DNA of 22,172 bases from JANQKX01 sp039028695 (GTDB lineage: Bacteria; Pseudomonadota; Alphaproteobacteria; Kiloniellales; Kiloniellaceae): assembly GCA_039028695.1 (NCBI GenBank), contig JBCCHN010000083.1:1-22172 (forward strand), written 5' to 3'. Each line of letters begins with the position of its first letter. The first letter of the stretch is position 1. A program made the position numbers and the translations under genes. Below, one piece after another: positions 7,010-15,617 of the stretch. The notes under the pieces were generated by a model that was not told the DNA's origin, did no database searches, and worked only from the letters and a program-made list of their open reading frames with translations.

Positions 7010-7037
7010 CTGCCGGGCAGATATAACCGCCCGGCAG
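7010..7037 (-). promoter_or_regulatory. Intercistronic hairpin after the binding-protein gene
   Basis: A perfect 9-base-pair stem, CTGCCGGGC with GCCCGGCAG, closes a 10-base loop 16 bases after the binding-protein stop. There is no following U-run, so it is not a standard terminator. Hairpins here in ABC operons commonly protect the binding-protein mRNA from 3' decay and lower downstream expression, matching the higher dose of binding protein that is needed. Confidence 0.75.
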
Positions 7038-7053
7038 GCCACGATTGTAATGC

Positions 7054-8136
7054 TTACTCGCTGAGGAGTTCCATATAAAGCTCCAGCGCTTTTTCGCGAT
7101 TCTTGGCGTACCAGTCCAAGCTGACCGGCAACATCAAAGGCACATTGTTGGGATGGGACGGCAAGGACTCAATAAGTTCTGCCGAGGCGGTCGTCACCTC
7201 ATAGGCCTTCTTATTGGTCGGTCCATAAGTGATATGGAAGGGCAGATTGGCCTGATACTCAGGCTTGGAGATTTCCGCCAAGAATTGCATGGCGACATCT
7301 TTGTTCGGCGCCCCCTTGGGCATGGCGAAACAGTCATAGTCGAGCAGAGCCTGATTAAAGGTATAGCCGACCTTCGCACCATCTTTCTTGGCATTATCGA
7401 AACGCCCGTTCCAGCCGGTGGTCATGTCCACCTCGGCGTCCTTCATCAACTGAGCCTGCTGAGCGCCCGAATCCCAAAAAACTGCAATATGGGGTTTCAG
7501 CTCGCGGATTTTATTGATTGCCCGCATCATACCTTCTTCGGTGGAGAGCACTTCGTAGACCTGCTCCGGTGGGACACCGTCGGCCATCAGGGCCGGCTCG
7601 AGGGCACCATCCACGTTATTGGCACGATAGGCGCGGGTCCCCGGGAATTTCTCCACATCGAAAAAGTCTGCCCAGGAACTGGGAGCACCCTCACTGCCCG
7701 GCTCACCGTACTTGTCGGTATTCCAAGACATCACGGTCGCGAAAACGTCCGAGCCAACGCAATAGTCCGTATAGAGGTTGGGATAGAAGTCGGAGACATC
7801 GACCACACTATAATCGATTTTCTCCAAGCAGCCTTTCTCCGCTGCCGCTGCAGCGCCACCGGAGCCCGTCACAACCAAATCCCAAGAAACGGCGCCAGAT
7901 TCGACCTGCAAACAGGTTTTTGACATGCTCGCGCCGGATTCCCGATTAAGCTCGATCCCTGTGTTTTTTGACGCGTCATTAAAAAGCGCCTTGTCCTGAG
8001 CTTCGCCATAGCTTCCGCCCCAAGACACAACGGTGATCGGCTCGGCAGATGCCGCGCCCGAAATCAGGACTGCAGCCGCAGCGGCTAAAGTGACCTGTAC
8101 TGTTCTTCTTTTCCAATTCTCTTGATAGGCATTCAT
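7054..8136 (-). CDS. Periplasmic polyamine-type substrate-binding protein (PotD-like)
   Basis: About 360 residues starting at ATG 8136, chosen because GGGAGG lies seven bases upstream; the ATG at 8142 is only two bases from it. A Sec signal peptide is clear: basic NWKRR, hydrophobic VTLAAAAAVLISG, and AxA-type cleavage ASA before EPITV. The mature protein begins TVVSWGGSYGEAQ, the usual first strand of the family-1 spermidine/putrescine binding fold, and later has the SWADFFDVEKFPGTRA motif of this group. Aromatic and acidic residues such as DYDCFAMPKGAP are compatible with amine binding, but the ligand is not proven. It delivers substrate to the two permeases encoded downstream. Confidence 0.88.
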   Translation of the reverse strand: MNAYQENWKRRTVQVTLAAAAAVLISGAASAEPITVVSWGGSYGEAQDKALFNDASKNTGIELNRESGASMSKTCLQVESGAVSWDLVVTGSGGAAAAAEKGCLEKIDYSVVDVSDFYPNLYTDYCVGSDVFATVMSWNTDKYGEPGSEGAPSSWADFFDVEKFPGTRAYRANNVDGALEPALMADGVPPEQVYEVLSTEEGMMRAINKIRELKPHIAVFWDSGAQQAQLMKDAEVDMTTGWNGRFDNAKKDGAKVGYTFNQALLDYDCFAMPKGAPNKDVAMQFLAEISKPEYQANLPFHITYGPTNKKAYEVTTASAELIESLPSHPNNVPLMLPVSLDWYAKNREKALELYMELLSE

Positions 8137-8201
8137 TTGCATTTCCTCCCTTTTGTTACTTTTCAGACACGATCCAATACCAAAATCCCAAGAAAAATCC
8201 G

Positions 8202-9596
8202 TTAGACGGCAAAATGTTGTTCCCGCCGGTCGCGCCAACGGTACCAAGCCACCACCGCTGGCAAGAACCAAGGTGATCCGCTATAGAGCGGCCGGGTTGG
8301 AAAGGGCAGTTCGTCAAATCCAGTCTTTCCCTCTGCGCGCCCCAAAACGCGCAGGCCCATTCGCATGCCCAGGTAACTGGCCATAGAAACGCCCGAGCCG
8401 CAGTAACCCATGGCGTAGTGGATTCCATCATGTATGCCCGTGTGCGCGATCTGATCGAAGCTGTAAGCGACCGTGCCAACCCAAGAATGAGTCATGCCAA
8501 CGTCTCGAAGTTCCGGGAAGCGCAAACCCAATTCGGCCTTAAGCAAGGGTCCGCTGACTTTAGGGTCAGTCTCGCGCGCTGAAACACGGCCGCCAAAAAT
8601 GATCCGACTACGGTCTGGAGAAGCACGGTAATAATAAACAACGCGACAAGTGTCGCTGACGATGCGATCCGTCGGGAAAAGCTGTTCCACGAGGGACCGC
8701 TCCAATGGTTCGGTTGCGATAACATAGCTGCCGATCGGAATAACCCGGCGGCGTAGCCATGGTGTCAGTTTGTCCGTATAGCCATTGGTCGCAACGATAA
8801 CGTCGCGTGCGGCAAGGGTGCCTTTCGGTGTCGTAAGCGTGAAGCCCTTGTCGTATCGCTCGATGTTCAATACCGGCGTATGGTCCATGATCTGGCCACC
8901 TGCATTCAGAACCCGCGACAACAGATCTCTATGGAACTTTGCCGGATGAAGCGAGGCATGCTTTGGAAACACCACTCCACCGTGATAGACGTCCGTGCCG
9001 AGCTCACGGCGCTGCTCCTGCCGCGGCACCGCAAAGGCCTCGGTATTCTCACCATTTTCCTGCCGCTGAATACTTTTGACCAAGGCTTCGTAATGGCGTG
9101 GCGTGTGGGCCGCGTGGAAGCGTCCGCTGCGTCGAAAATCGCAATCGATCCCTTCGCGCTCGACAAAGGATTCAATCCAATCCAGGGCTGCTGTTCCCTC
9201 CTGGCGAATAGCACGGGCCCGCTCCTTGCCATGGCGTCGCGCCAGTTCTTCAAAAGTGGGCTTTACGCTGGTGCTGATTTGGCCGCCGTTGCGTGTGCTG
9301 CAGCCCCAGCCCGCTGACTCAGCATCGAACACCAAGGTCTTTCTGCCGCCCCGGGCCGTTTGCAGGGCGGCGCTGAGGCCGGTGTAACCGGCCCCGACGA
9401 CCGCAACATCGACGGCACGCGGCAGTGCCCCTGATCTCCGTTCTAGCGGCACCAGATCATCCCACCAATAGGGCGTTTCTTTGAGACTCTTTTCCGGAGC
9501 CGGCGCGGCGGCCTCTCGCAACAAACCCTGGGGTTCGATAGCTGTTTCAACGTTCATTGGCCCATCTGCAGCGTGCCAAGATTTGAGCTCTTGCAC
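8202..9596 (-). CDS. FAD-dependent amine oxidase, PuuB/DadA-like
   Basis: A DAO-superfamily flavoenzyme of about 464 residues. The FAD dinucleotide fold is at VDVAVVGAGYTGLSAAL, followed by the conserved CSTRNGGQIS loop. The C-terminal FAD-binding segment reads GYCGSGVSMASYLGM, with the WYRWRDR tail seen in gamma-glutamylputrescine oxidases. The expected reaction is O2-dependent oxidation of a primary amine or amino acid, giving aldehyde, NH3 and H2O2. I chose GTG 9596 because GGGGAG sits five bases upstream; ATG 9557 is the alternative, and the frame is open to TTG 9614. It is first in the operon, 65 bases ahead of the binding-protein gene. The PuuA and PuuD partners of the E. coli pathway are not in the window, so another substrate is possible. 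Confidence 0.85.
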   Translation of the reverse strand: MQELKSWHAADGPMNVETAIEPQGLLREAAAPAPEKSLKETPYWWDDLVPLERRSGALPRAVDVAVVGAGYTGLSAALQTARGGRKTLVFDAESAGWGCSTRNGGQISTSVKPTFEELARRHGKERARAIRQEGTAALDWIESFVEREGIDCDFRRSGRFHAAHTPRHYEALVKSIQRQENGENTEAFAVPRQEQRRELGTDVYHGGVVFPKHASLHPAKFHRDLLSRVLNAGGQIMDHTPVLNIERYDKGFTLTTPKGTLAARDVIVATNGYTDKLTPWLRRRVIPIGSYVIATEPLERSLVEQLFPTDRIVSDTCRVVYYYRASPDRSRIIFGGRVSARETDPKVSGPLLKAELGLRFPELRDVGMTHSWVGTVAYSFDQIAHTGIHDGIHYAMGYCGSGVSMASYLGMRMGLRVLGRAEGKTGFDELPFPTRPLYSGSPWFLPAVVAWYRWRDRREQHFAV

Positions 9597-9690
9597 TGAT
9601 ACTCCCCAAAACAACCGCCCGAAATCAACGCACCTGTGTCAGCCCGTCAAAGACACTCCGTCATTCTGGTGGGTAGAGTTATAAGGTCAA

Positions 9691-9727
9691 TTGAATTATA
9701 GTTATCAAAAATTATGATTTATTTATA
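9691..9727. promoter_or_regulatory. AT-rich divergent promoter/operator region, candidate LysR site
   Basis: The gap between the oxidase and LysR genes contains a sharply AT-rich tract with dyad half-sites AATTATA and TTATGATT separated by about 11 bases, fitting the loose T-N11-A pattern of LysR boxes. Sequence resembling -10 elements (TTATAG, TATACA) overlaps it. The position, serving both divergent genes, is the strongest argument. Confidence 0.45.
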
Positions 9728-9747
9728 CAACACTCGAGGCATGTATT

Positions 9748-10647
9748 GTGCGTTTGAAAATGCGGCAGTTGGAGGTCTTCAATGCGCTCATTGAGGCAGG
9801 TTCGGTGTCCCGCGCTGCTGTCCGCTTGAACCTGACCCAGCCGGCGGTGAGCGTTGCACTGTCGAGTCTGGAGCAGGATCTTGGCTTTCGGCTCTTTCAC
9901 CGCTCGAAAGGCTACTTTGCCCCAACAGGCGAGGCGCTTTTGCTTCATGCAGAGGCCGAACAGAGCTTGCTCGCCAAGGAACGGGTCGAGACCCGCGCAG
10001 AAGAAATCCGTGCAGGAGTTGTCGGTGGGGTCAGCATTGCAAGCAACGGGGCCTTAGCCTTCAACCTTCTGCCTTGGGTCTTCGCCGAGTTTCAAAGATC
10101 CCACCCGAACGTGAATATTGACCTCAAGATCCGCAGTTCACGTCAGATCGCATCCTGGGTCCTAGGTCGCCAGATCGACATAGGTTTGATCGATGCGCCG
10201 GTGCCGGTGACAGGGCTGGAATCCGAGCTGATCCAGGTTCCTTGCGTCTGCGTTTTGCCCGAGGACGATCCTTTAGCGAATGAGGAGCTGATCAGACCCG
10301 CTCATTTGGCCGGCCGATCTGTCATCGCTATTACCGGCGACCACAGTGTCGACCGGCAATTGGACCAGATACTCTCAAGCCACAGCATAACGGTGAACCG
10401 CAATTTATCTTGTTCTTATTTTGCCATCGCCCGCAATTTGGTGCGGGCAGGTGCCGGTCTGGCCATTGTCGATTCCATCAATGGTCTCGCTGATTTGGGG
10501 GATGGAGTTTGCTGGCGGCCGATCGAGCCGGCCATTAACTTCCAGCTCGCCATGATCACCGCGACCCACTTACCCCTCCAGCAATCGGCAGACGCTTTTG
10601 CGACCTTGCTCCGCAAGCGCCTCGTGGAAAAGGTCGAAGCGCTTTAA
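9748..10647 (+). CDS. LysR-family transcriptional regulator
   Basis: This 299-residue protein has the N-terminal winged helix-turn-helix of LysR regulators (LEVFNALIEAGSVSRAAVRLNLTQPAVS, given here as a motif in residues 8-36; LSSLEQDLGFRLFHR follows). A periplasmic-binding-protein-like effector domain covers about residues 90-295. The start is GTG at 9748 with GAGG eight bases upstream; an in-frame ATG lies at 9760. It is transcribed away from the amine oxidase/transporter operon with a 151-base shared gap, the classic arrangement for a LysR protein that activates the neighbouring catabolic operon in response to its substrate. The effector is unknown; the transported amine or an oxidation product is the obvious candidate. 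Confidence 0.88.
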   Translation: MRLKMRQLEVFNALIEAGSVSRAAVRLNLTQPAVSVALSSLEQDLGFRLFHRSKGYFAPTGEALLLHAEAEQSLLAKERVETRAEEIRAGVVGGVSIASNGALAFNLLPWVFAEFQRSHPNVNIDLKIRSSRQIASWVLGRQIDIGLIDAPVPVTGLESELIQVPCVCVLPEDDPLANEELIRPAHLAGRSVIAITGDHSVDRQLDQILSSHSITVNRNLSCSYFAIARNLVRAGAGLAIVDSINGLADLGDGVCWRPIEPAINFQLAMITATHLPLQQSADAFATLLRKRLVEKVEAL

Positions 10648-10670
10648 ACGGGTCGATTTTCCGCCGTTTA
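10645..10670 (+). terminator. Weak hairpin overlapping the LysR stop codon
   Basis: TAAACGG pairs with CCGTTTA across a 12-base loop, and the stop codon is inside the stem. No U-run follows, so termination here is uncertain. Confidence 0.3.
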
Positions 10671-11250
10671 GGATAATCGACTTGGGCCTTTGAAGAGCTC
10701 AACCATCATAGCAATTAAGACCTGGATCACCGGAGAATCAATTTCGTCGCCGGATTATTTGTCGCCGTTTTCTACTGTCCTGCAAAGAGTCCGCTTGGGG
10801 TCCTAATCGGCCCCCGCGGGTCAGACCGCCTGGGAGATGACCCAGGCCCTGCGCAGCCATAGCGACGAACGCGCTTTTCTGTTGGCCATTGGGCCAGATC
10901 CCATTCGTGAATTCTGAGCCTCATGCGTTCGCCGGATAACAGTTTAAGGCGCCTGCGGTTAGTCCCGCCGCTGCCGCTCTTGGGGCCGGAGCCAAAGTCC
11001 GGAGTTAGCAGCAAAGCGGTCATAACCGATGACGGCCTTCAACGGGGAAAAATCGCCAATTGCGGACTTTCTTACCTTGCTGTGCATCCCCTTAGGCGAA
11101 TGGGAAATTGTCAATTCGCAAAATTGTTCCTTTTTTTATTTGGAGCGGCCGAGGGAAGCGGATTGCCGCTTATTCTATTGCCTAGTACGATCCGGGACAG
11201 GAGACGCGATCAGGCCCGATGCGGCAGGTTGATGGGGTGCTTGGCAAACG
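10671..11250. other. Gap between LysR and ureD without a recognisable gene
   Basis: Nothing here can be called a gene with confidence. One short frame ends REF-stop at about 10918 and reads like a protein C-terminus (QALRSHSDERAFLLAIGPDP), but it opens after a stop only about 35 codons earlier. An AT-rich imperfect hairpin followed by seven T residues lies near 11103-11134. The urease promoter should be in the last 200 bases, but I see no clear -35/-10 pair. Confidence 0.5.
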
Positions 11251-12114
11251 ATGTTGGATACGGCTGTTCAATGCGATGCGGTTGGCGGAGAGGTGGCGAG
11301 ACTACAGCGCACCTGGGGCTCTGCGGGCTGCCGCTTTGAGTATCGCGCCGGGCGAACACGACTGGCCGATTTGCACCAGAGTGGCGCCTTAAAGGTACGA
11401 TTTCCCAAAACCGCAGGTCTTGCCGCAGCAGAGGCCGTCATTCTGAATACGGCCGGCGGCCTCACTGACGGCGACCGGCTCACATTTGAGGCCTCTGTTG
11501 ATGATGGCGCCTCAGCAAGTCTGACGACGCAAGCCTGTGAGCGAATCTATGCCTCGCGTGGCGAAAATGCCCATATCGAATCGCGCCTGAGCGTTGGCAA
11601 AGGCGCCAGCGCCGCCTGGCTGCCGCAGGAAACCATCCTGTTTGATGCGGCTCGCCTGCGACGGAGGCTTGAAGTCGATATGGCGACGAACAGCACGCTT
11701 CTTGCGGTAGAATCGATACTGTTTGGTCGCGACGCCATGGGTGAACGCCTGAACGGCGGTGCCATCAGTGACCGCTGGATGGTCCGTCGTGGCGGCCGGT
11801 TGATCCATGCCGAGGCACTGCGCATCGACGAGGGGCGGTTCGGCGACCTGGGGCGGCCTGCTTTGCTCGCCGACGGCAAGGCGATCAGCACTATTCTTTA
11901 CGTCGCCCCCGATGCGTCGCAGGTTGCGGAATCGCTGCGCGGCTTGGTCCAATCCCTGGCCGATCCAAAGAGCGAGCTCGGCCTAAGTGCTTGGAACGAA
12001 AAACTGCTGCTCCGCATTGTTGCCGCCGACGGTTTTCATCTGCGACGGCGTCTTGTACCACTGCTTACCGCCCTTAATCGCGGCCTGACCTTGCCGCGGG
12101 TCTGGTCGCTCTAG
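11251..12114 (+). CDS. ureD: Urease accessory protein UreD
   Basis: This 287-residue UreD/UreH protein is the scaffold that, with UreF and UreG, docks on apo-urease for nickel insertion. The family core is visible: GALKVRFPKTAG, then AVILNTAGGLTDGDRL (residues near 70-85), ACERIYASRGENAHIESRL, and WLPQETILFDAARLRRRLEVD. The last is the conserved QE.I.F..A strand pattern. The length is normal. The Shine-Dalgarno before ATG 11251 is weak, fitting low expression of an accessory protein. It opens the urease operon and is followed after 12 bases by ureA. Confidence 0.95.
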   Translation: MLDTAVQCDAVGGEVARLQRTWGSAGCRFEYRAGRTRLADLHQSGALKVRFPKTAGLAAAEAVILNTAGGLTDGDRLTFEASVDDGASASLTTQACERIYASRGENAHIESRLSVGKGASAAWLPQETILFDAARLRRRLEVDMATNSTLLAVESILFGRDAMGERLNGGAISDRWMVRRGGRLIHAEALRIDEGRFGDLGRPALLADGKAISTILYVAPDASQVAESLRGLVQSLADPKSELGLSAWNEKLLLRIVAADGFHLRRRLVPLLTALNRGLTLPRVWSL

Positions 12115-12126
12115 GAGTTAAATGCA

Positions 12127-12429
12127 ATGAACCTAACGCCTCGCGAGAAAGACAAGCTCTTGGTTTCGATGGCTGCGATGGTGGCGCGGCGGCGGCTGGA
12201 GCGGGGGGTTAAGCTCAACCATCCCGAAGCCATCGCCTTGATATCCGATTTCGTTGTCGAAGGCGCGCGCGATGGACGTTCGGTCGCCGAATTAATGGCC
12301 GCCGGCGCCAGCGTCATCCGTCGCGATCAGGTGATGGAGGGTGTTGCTGATATGATCCACGACGTCCAGGTCGAGGCGACCTTTCCCGATGGTACCAAGC
12401 TCGTCACCGTCCATCATCCGATCCGCTAG
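12127..12429 (+). CDS. ureA: Urease gamma subunit
   Basis: A typical 100-residue urease gamma chain: LTPREKDKLLV at the start, RRRLERGVKLNHPEAIALI, the conserved EGARDGRSVAELM segment, and a C-terminus ending VTVHHPI. It is a structural subunit of the cytoplasmic trimeric (alpha-beta-gamma)3 urease and has no catalytic residues of its own. The ATG at 12127 follows the GGAGTTAAATGCA stretch after ureD, giving a clear ribosome binding site with slightly long spacing. Confidence 0.96.
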   Translation: MNLTPREKDKLLVSMAAMVARRRLERGVKLNHPEAIALISDFVVEGARDGRSVAELMAAGASVIRRDQVMEGVADMIHDVQVEATFPDGTKLVTVHHPIR

Positions 12430-12439
12430 AGAGGCCACC

Positions 12440-12748
12440 ATGATCCCAGGAGAAGTCATACCCGCTGCCGGCGAGATCGAACTGAATGCTGATCAGGAGG
12501 CACTCGTGCTGATAGTGGCCAATAGCGGAGATCGACCAATTCAAGTCGGGAGCCACTATCACTTCCATGAGACCAATGAGGCTCTACTATTCGATCGTGA
12601 CGCGGCTCTCGGCCGACGCTTGGATATTCCGGCCGGCACCGCCATACGTTTTGAGCCGGGCCAAAGCCGAGAGGTTTCCTTGGTGCCCTTGCGCGGGCAA
12701 CGACAGGTCTTTGGCTTCAACCAAAAGATCATGGGCGCGTTGGATTAG
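12440..12748 (+). CDS. ureB: Urease beta subunit
   Basis: This 102-residue protein begins MIPGEVIPAAGEIELN, the standard start of urease beta chains. It contains ANSGDRPIQVGSHYHFHETN and ends in the conserved region with GFNQKIMG. An in-frame ATG lies 51 bases upstream inside ureA, but the family start and the AGAGG at 12428-12432 support 12440. It is the second structural subunit, kept as a separate chain as in most bacteria rather than fused to gamma as in Helicobacter. Confidence 0.96.
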   Translation: MIPGEVIPAAGEIELNADQEALVLIVANSGDRPIQVGSHYHFHETNEALLFDRDAALGRRLDIPAGTAIRFEPGQSREVSLVPLRGQRQVFGFNQKIMGALD

Positions 12749-12760
12749 GGGGCCGAAATC

Positions 12761-14473
12761 ATGCCGACAAAGATTTCCCGCGCCGCCTATGCTGACATGT
12801 TCGGCCCGACGGTCGGTGACAAAGTCCGTCTGGCCGACACCGAACTGTTCGTCGAGGTGGAGCGCGATCACACGATCTATGGCGAGGAGGTGAAGTTCGG
12901 CGGCGGTAAAGTCATTCGCGACGGTATGGGGCAGTCGCAAAGATCCAGGGCCGACGGCGCGGTGGACACAGTGATTACCAATGCCCTGATCATAGACCAC
13001 TGGGGCATCGTAAAAGCGGATGTTGGCCTGCGCGATGGCCGAATCGTTGGGATCGGCAAGGCCGGAAACCCCGAAACCCAGCCAGATGTCGAGATCGTCA
13101 TTGGCCCAGGAACCGAGGCAATTGCCGGAGAGGGCAAGATCCTGACCGCCGGCGGGTTCGATGCCCATATCCATTTCATCTGCCCGCAGCAGATCAACGA
13201 GGCGCTGATGTCCGGCGTCACCACCATGCTGGGCGGTGGCACCGGCCCGGCGACAGGGACAAACGCCACCACCTGCACGCCTGGACCCTGGCATATCGGA
13301 CGCATGATCCAGGCCGCTGATGGTTTTCCCATGAATCTCGCCTTTGCCGGTAAAGGCAATGCGTCGACTCCTGACGGCTTGGTCGAACAGGTAAGGGGCG
13401 GCGCCTGCGCCTTGAAACTGCACGAAGACTGGGGCACCACGCCGGGCGCCATCGATTGCTGCCTCGAGGTCGCCGACCAGATGGATGTGCAGGTGATGAT
13501 CCACACCGACACCTTGAACGAATCGGGTTTTGTCGAGAATACCATCGCCGCCTTCAAGGGTCGGACCATCCATGCCTTCCACACCGAAGGCGCCGGTGGC
13601 GGTCACGCACCAGACATCATCAAGGTTTGTGGTGAGGCCAACGTGTTGCCCTCTTCGACCAACCCCACCCGGCCTTACACGGTGAACACCATCGACGAGC
13701 ATCTCGACATGCTGATGGTGTGTCATCACCTGGATAACAAGATTCCCGAGGACATCGCCTTCGCCGAGAGCCGCATCCGCCGCGAAACCATTGCCGCGGA
13801 GGATCTGCTGCACGACATGGGGGCCTTTTCGATCATCGCTTCTGACAGCCAGGCCATGGGGCGGGTCGGCGAGGTTCTGATCCGCACCTGGCAGACCGCG
13901 GACAAGATGAAGCGCCAACGCGGTCCGCTGGCCGAAGAGCGCGGCGATAACGACAATTTCCGGGTCCGCCGCTATATCGCCAAGTACACCATAAATCCGG
14001 CCATCGCTCATGGCCTTGCCGAACAGATTGGATCGGTCGAAGTCGGCAAGCGCGCCGATCTGGTGTTGTGGCAGCCGGCCTTCTTTGGCGTTAAGCCGGA
14101 TCTGGTAATTCTCGGCGGCACCATCGCCGCTGCAGCCATGGGCGACCCCAATGCCTCGATACCGACCCCACAACCGGTGCATTACCGGCCGATGTTCGGT
14201 GCTTTCGCGCGCTCGCGGACGGCATCGGGCCTCACCTTCGTTTCGCAGGCTGCTGCCGAGGACCAACTTGCTGACCGGCTCGGCGTTGAGAAGGAGCTGA
14301 TTGCGGTCGCCAACACCCGGGCCGCGATTTCCAAGAAATCCATGATCCTCAACGATGCGACACCGACAGTCGAGGTGAATCCGGAAACCTACGAGGTGCG
14401 GGCGGACGGAGAGCTTCTAACCTGCGAGCCGGCAGAAGAGCTTGCCATGGCACAGCGCTATTTTCTCTTCTAG
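12761..14473 (+). CDS. ureC: Urease alpha subunit (catalytic)
   Basis: The 570-residue catalytic chain hydrolyses urea to ammonia and carbamate at a two-nickel centre in the cytoplasm. All expected active-site residues are present: His136 and His138 in GGFDAHIHFICPQQ, Lys219 (carbamylated bridging lysine) in GGACALKLHEDWG, His248 in VMIHTD, His274 in HAFHTEGAGGGH, the mobile-flap Cys321-His322-His323, and Asp362 in IIASDSQAMGRVG. Length and N-terminus (RAAYADMFGPTVGDKVRL) are standard. There is no sign of damage, so the enzyme should be active if nickel is supplied. A long open frame on the opposite strand is a codon-bias shadow. Confidence 0.98.
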   Translation: MPTKISRAAYADMFGPTVGDKVRLADTELFVEVERDHTIYGEEVKFGGGKVIRDGMGQSQRSRADGAVDTVITNALIIDHWGIVKADVGLRDGRIVGIGKAGNPETQPDVEIVIGPGTEAIAGEGKILTAGGFDAHIHFICPQQINEALMSGVTTMLGGGTGPATGTNATTCTPGPWHIGRMIQAADGFPMNLAFAGKGNASTPDGLVEQVRGGACALKLHEDWGTTPGAIDCCLEVADQMDVQVMIHTDTLNESGFVENTIAAFKGRTIHAFHTEGAGGGHAPDIIKVCGEANVLPSSTNPTRPYTVNTIDEHLDMLMVCHHLDNKIPEDIAFAESRIRRETIAAEDLLHDMGAFSIIASDSQAMGRVGEVLIRTWQTADKMKRQRGPLAEERGDNDNFRVRRYIAKYTINPAIAHGLAEQIGSVEVGKRADLVLWQPAFFGVKPDLVILGGTIAAAAMGDPNASIPTPQPVHYRPMFGAFARSRTASGLTFVSQAAAEDQLADRLGVEKELIAVANTRAAISKKSMILNDATPTVEVNPETYEVRADGELLTCEPAEELAMAQRYFLF

Positions 14474-14482
14474 GCCGGTTGA

Positions 14483-14950
14483 ATGCTGAGAGCCATCGAT
14501 ATCAAACGCAAAGGCGCCTGGCCTGGCGAGGCCTGCGACACAGTTGTGCTCGAATTTGACCAACGCCACCGCCGGCGCCTCGCCATGACCGGCTGCGGCG
14601 GCATGGTCTTCCTGCTTGACCTGGAGCGTACCACGGTGCTTCGCGATGGCGATGGTTTACTGTTGGAAGACGGCCGCGTGATTGGTGTGAGCGCGGCCGC
14701 GGAACCGCTTTTGCAGATCACTTGCCGTGATGCCGAACACCTGGCACGGGTCGCTTGGCATTTGGGCAACCGCCATCTGCCGACGCAAATCGCCGGCGTA
14801 GCGCTGCTGGTCACGGAAGATCATGTGATTGCCGAGATGGCCGAGGGCCTTGGCGCCGAGGTGCAAAGAATCGTCGCCCCTTTCGATCCGGAAGGCGGCG
14901 CCTATGAACACAGCCATCACATCGGGCCTGACGGCGGTCGCCATGGATAA
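14483..14950 (+). CDS. ureE: Urease nickel metallochaperone UreE
   Basis: This 155-residue nickel carrier feeds UreG/UreD/UreF. The N-terminal peptide-binding domain has the sequence FDQRHRRRLAMTG. The metal-binding domain contains ARVAWHLGNRHLP with its conserved His and VTEDHVIAEM. The C-terminal tail, YEHSHHIGPDGGRHG, is short but His-bearing, enough for nickel binding yet far from the poly-His tail of Klebsiella. It starts nine bases after ureC and overlaps the start of ureF, indicating translational coupling. Confidence 0.93.
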   Translation: MLRAIDIKRKGAWPGEACDTVVLEFDQRHRRRLAMTGCGGMVFLLDLERTTVLRDGDGLLLEDGRVIGVSAAAEPLLQITCRDAEHLARVAWHLGNRHLPTQIAGVALLVTEDHVIAEMAEGLGAEVQRIVAPFDPEGGAYEHSHHIGPDGGRHG

Positions 14951-15617
14951 TCGGGCGCTCTTCCGATTGATGACCTGGCTCTCGCCGAGCTATCCGGTGG
15001 GGGCCTTCGCCTATTCCCACGGCATCGAATGGGCCGTCGAGACCGGCTGGGTGACAGATGCTTATACACTAGAGGGCTGGATTGAAGATCTGCTGCGCCA
15101 TGGCGGCGGTTGGAGCGATTCCGTTCTGTTTTGCCAGGCCTACGATCAAGCAGATGACCTGCAGGCCCTGATCAGCCTGAACGACTTGGCGCTTGCCTTG
15201 GCTGCCAGCAAGGAACGCTATCTGGAAACCACAGCCCAGGGCACGGCGTTTTTAAAGATAACCAGAGATGCTTGGTCCTGGCCCGGTGATGAAGCGCTTC
15301 GGGAAACCTTTGATGAGACAGTAGCCTACCCCCTGGCGGTTGCCGCGGCTGCGGCGGGGCATCGGATCGCCAAGGAGGCCGCTATGCAGGCCTATCTGCA
15401 TGGTTTCGTAGCGAATTTGATCTCGGCCGGGGTTCGGCTAATACCACTGGGCCAAACCGCTGGGCAGCGGGTGCTCGCCGCCCTGGAGGCCACTGGGCAG
15501 GCTGTCCAGGAACGAGCGATTGCGGCGAGCCTCGATGACTTGGGCGGGGCGACGCTGCGCTCCGACATCGCTTCCATGCAACACGAAACTCAATACACAA
15601 GGCTTTTTCGCACATGA
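14904..15617 (+). CDS. ureF: Urease accessory protein UreF
   Basis: An all-helical GTPase-regulating protein of about 237 residues that acts with UreD and UreG. The family signature LMTWLSPSYPVGAFAYSHGIEWAVE (residues about 20-45; key parts SP.YPVGAF and SHG) is intact, and GWIEDLL and the final SDIASMQHE segment fit. The start was set at ATG 14904 because GGAAGG lies eight bases upstream; ATG 14943 is also possible and would give a shorter overlap with ureE. The stop overlaps the ureG start (ATGA). Confidence 0.92.
   Translation: MNTAITSGLTAVAMDNRALFRLMTWLSPSYPVGAFAYSHGIEWAVETGWVTDAYTLEGWIEDLLRHGGGWSDSVLFCQAYDQADDLQALISLNDLALALAASKERYLETTAQGTAFLKITRDAWSWPGDEALRETFDETVAYPLAVAAAAAGHRIAKEAAMQAYLHGFVANLISAGVRLIPLGQTAGQRVLAALEATGQAVQERAIAASLDDLGGATLRSDIASMQHETQYTRLFRT

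Noticed and set aside
10923..11339. 138-codon plus-strand frame overlapping the start of ureD
   Set aside because: It enters ureD in a different frame, is rich in Arg/Gly/Leu as expected by chance, and matches nothing I recognise.
12587..14266. 559-codon open frame on the minus strand opposite ureC
   Set aside because: It is antisense to a perfect urease alpha gene, its translation has no recognisable domain, and long antisense frames are expected from the codon bias of GC-rich genes.
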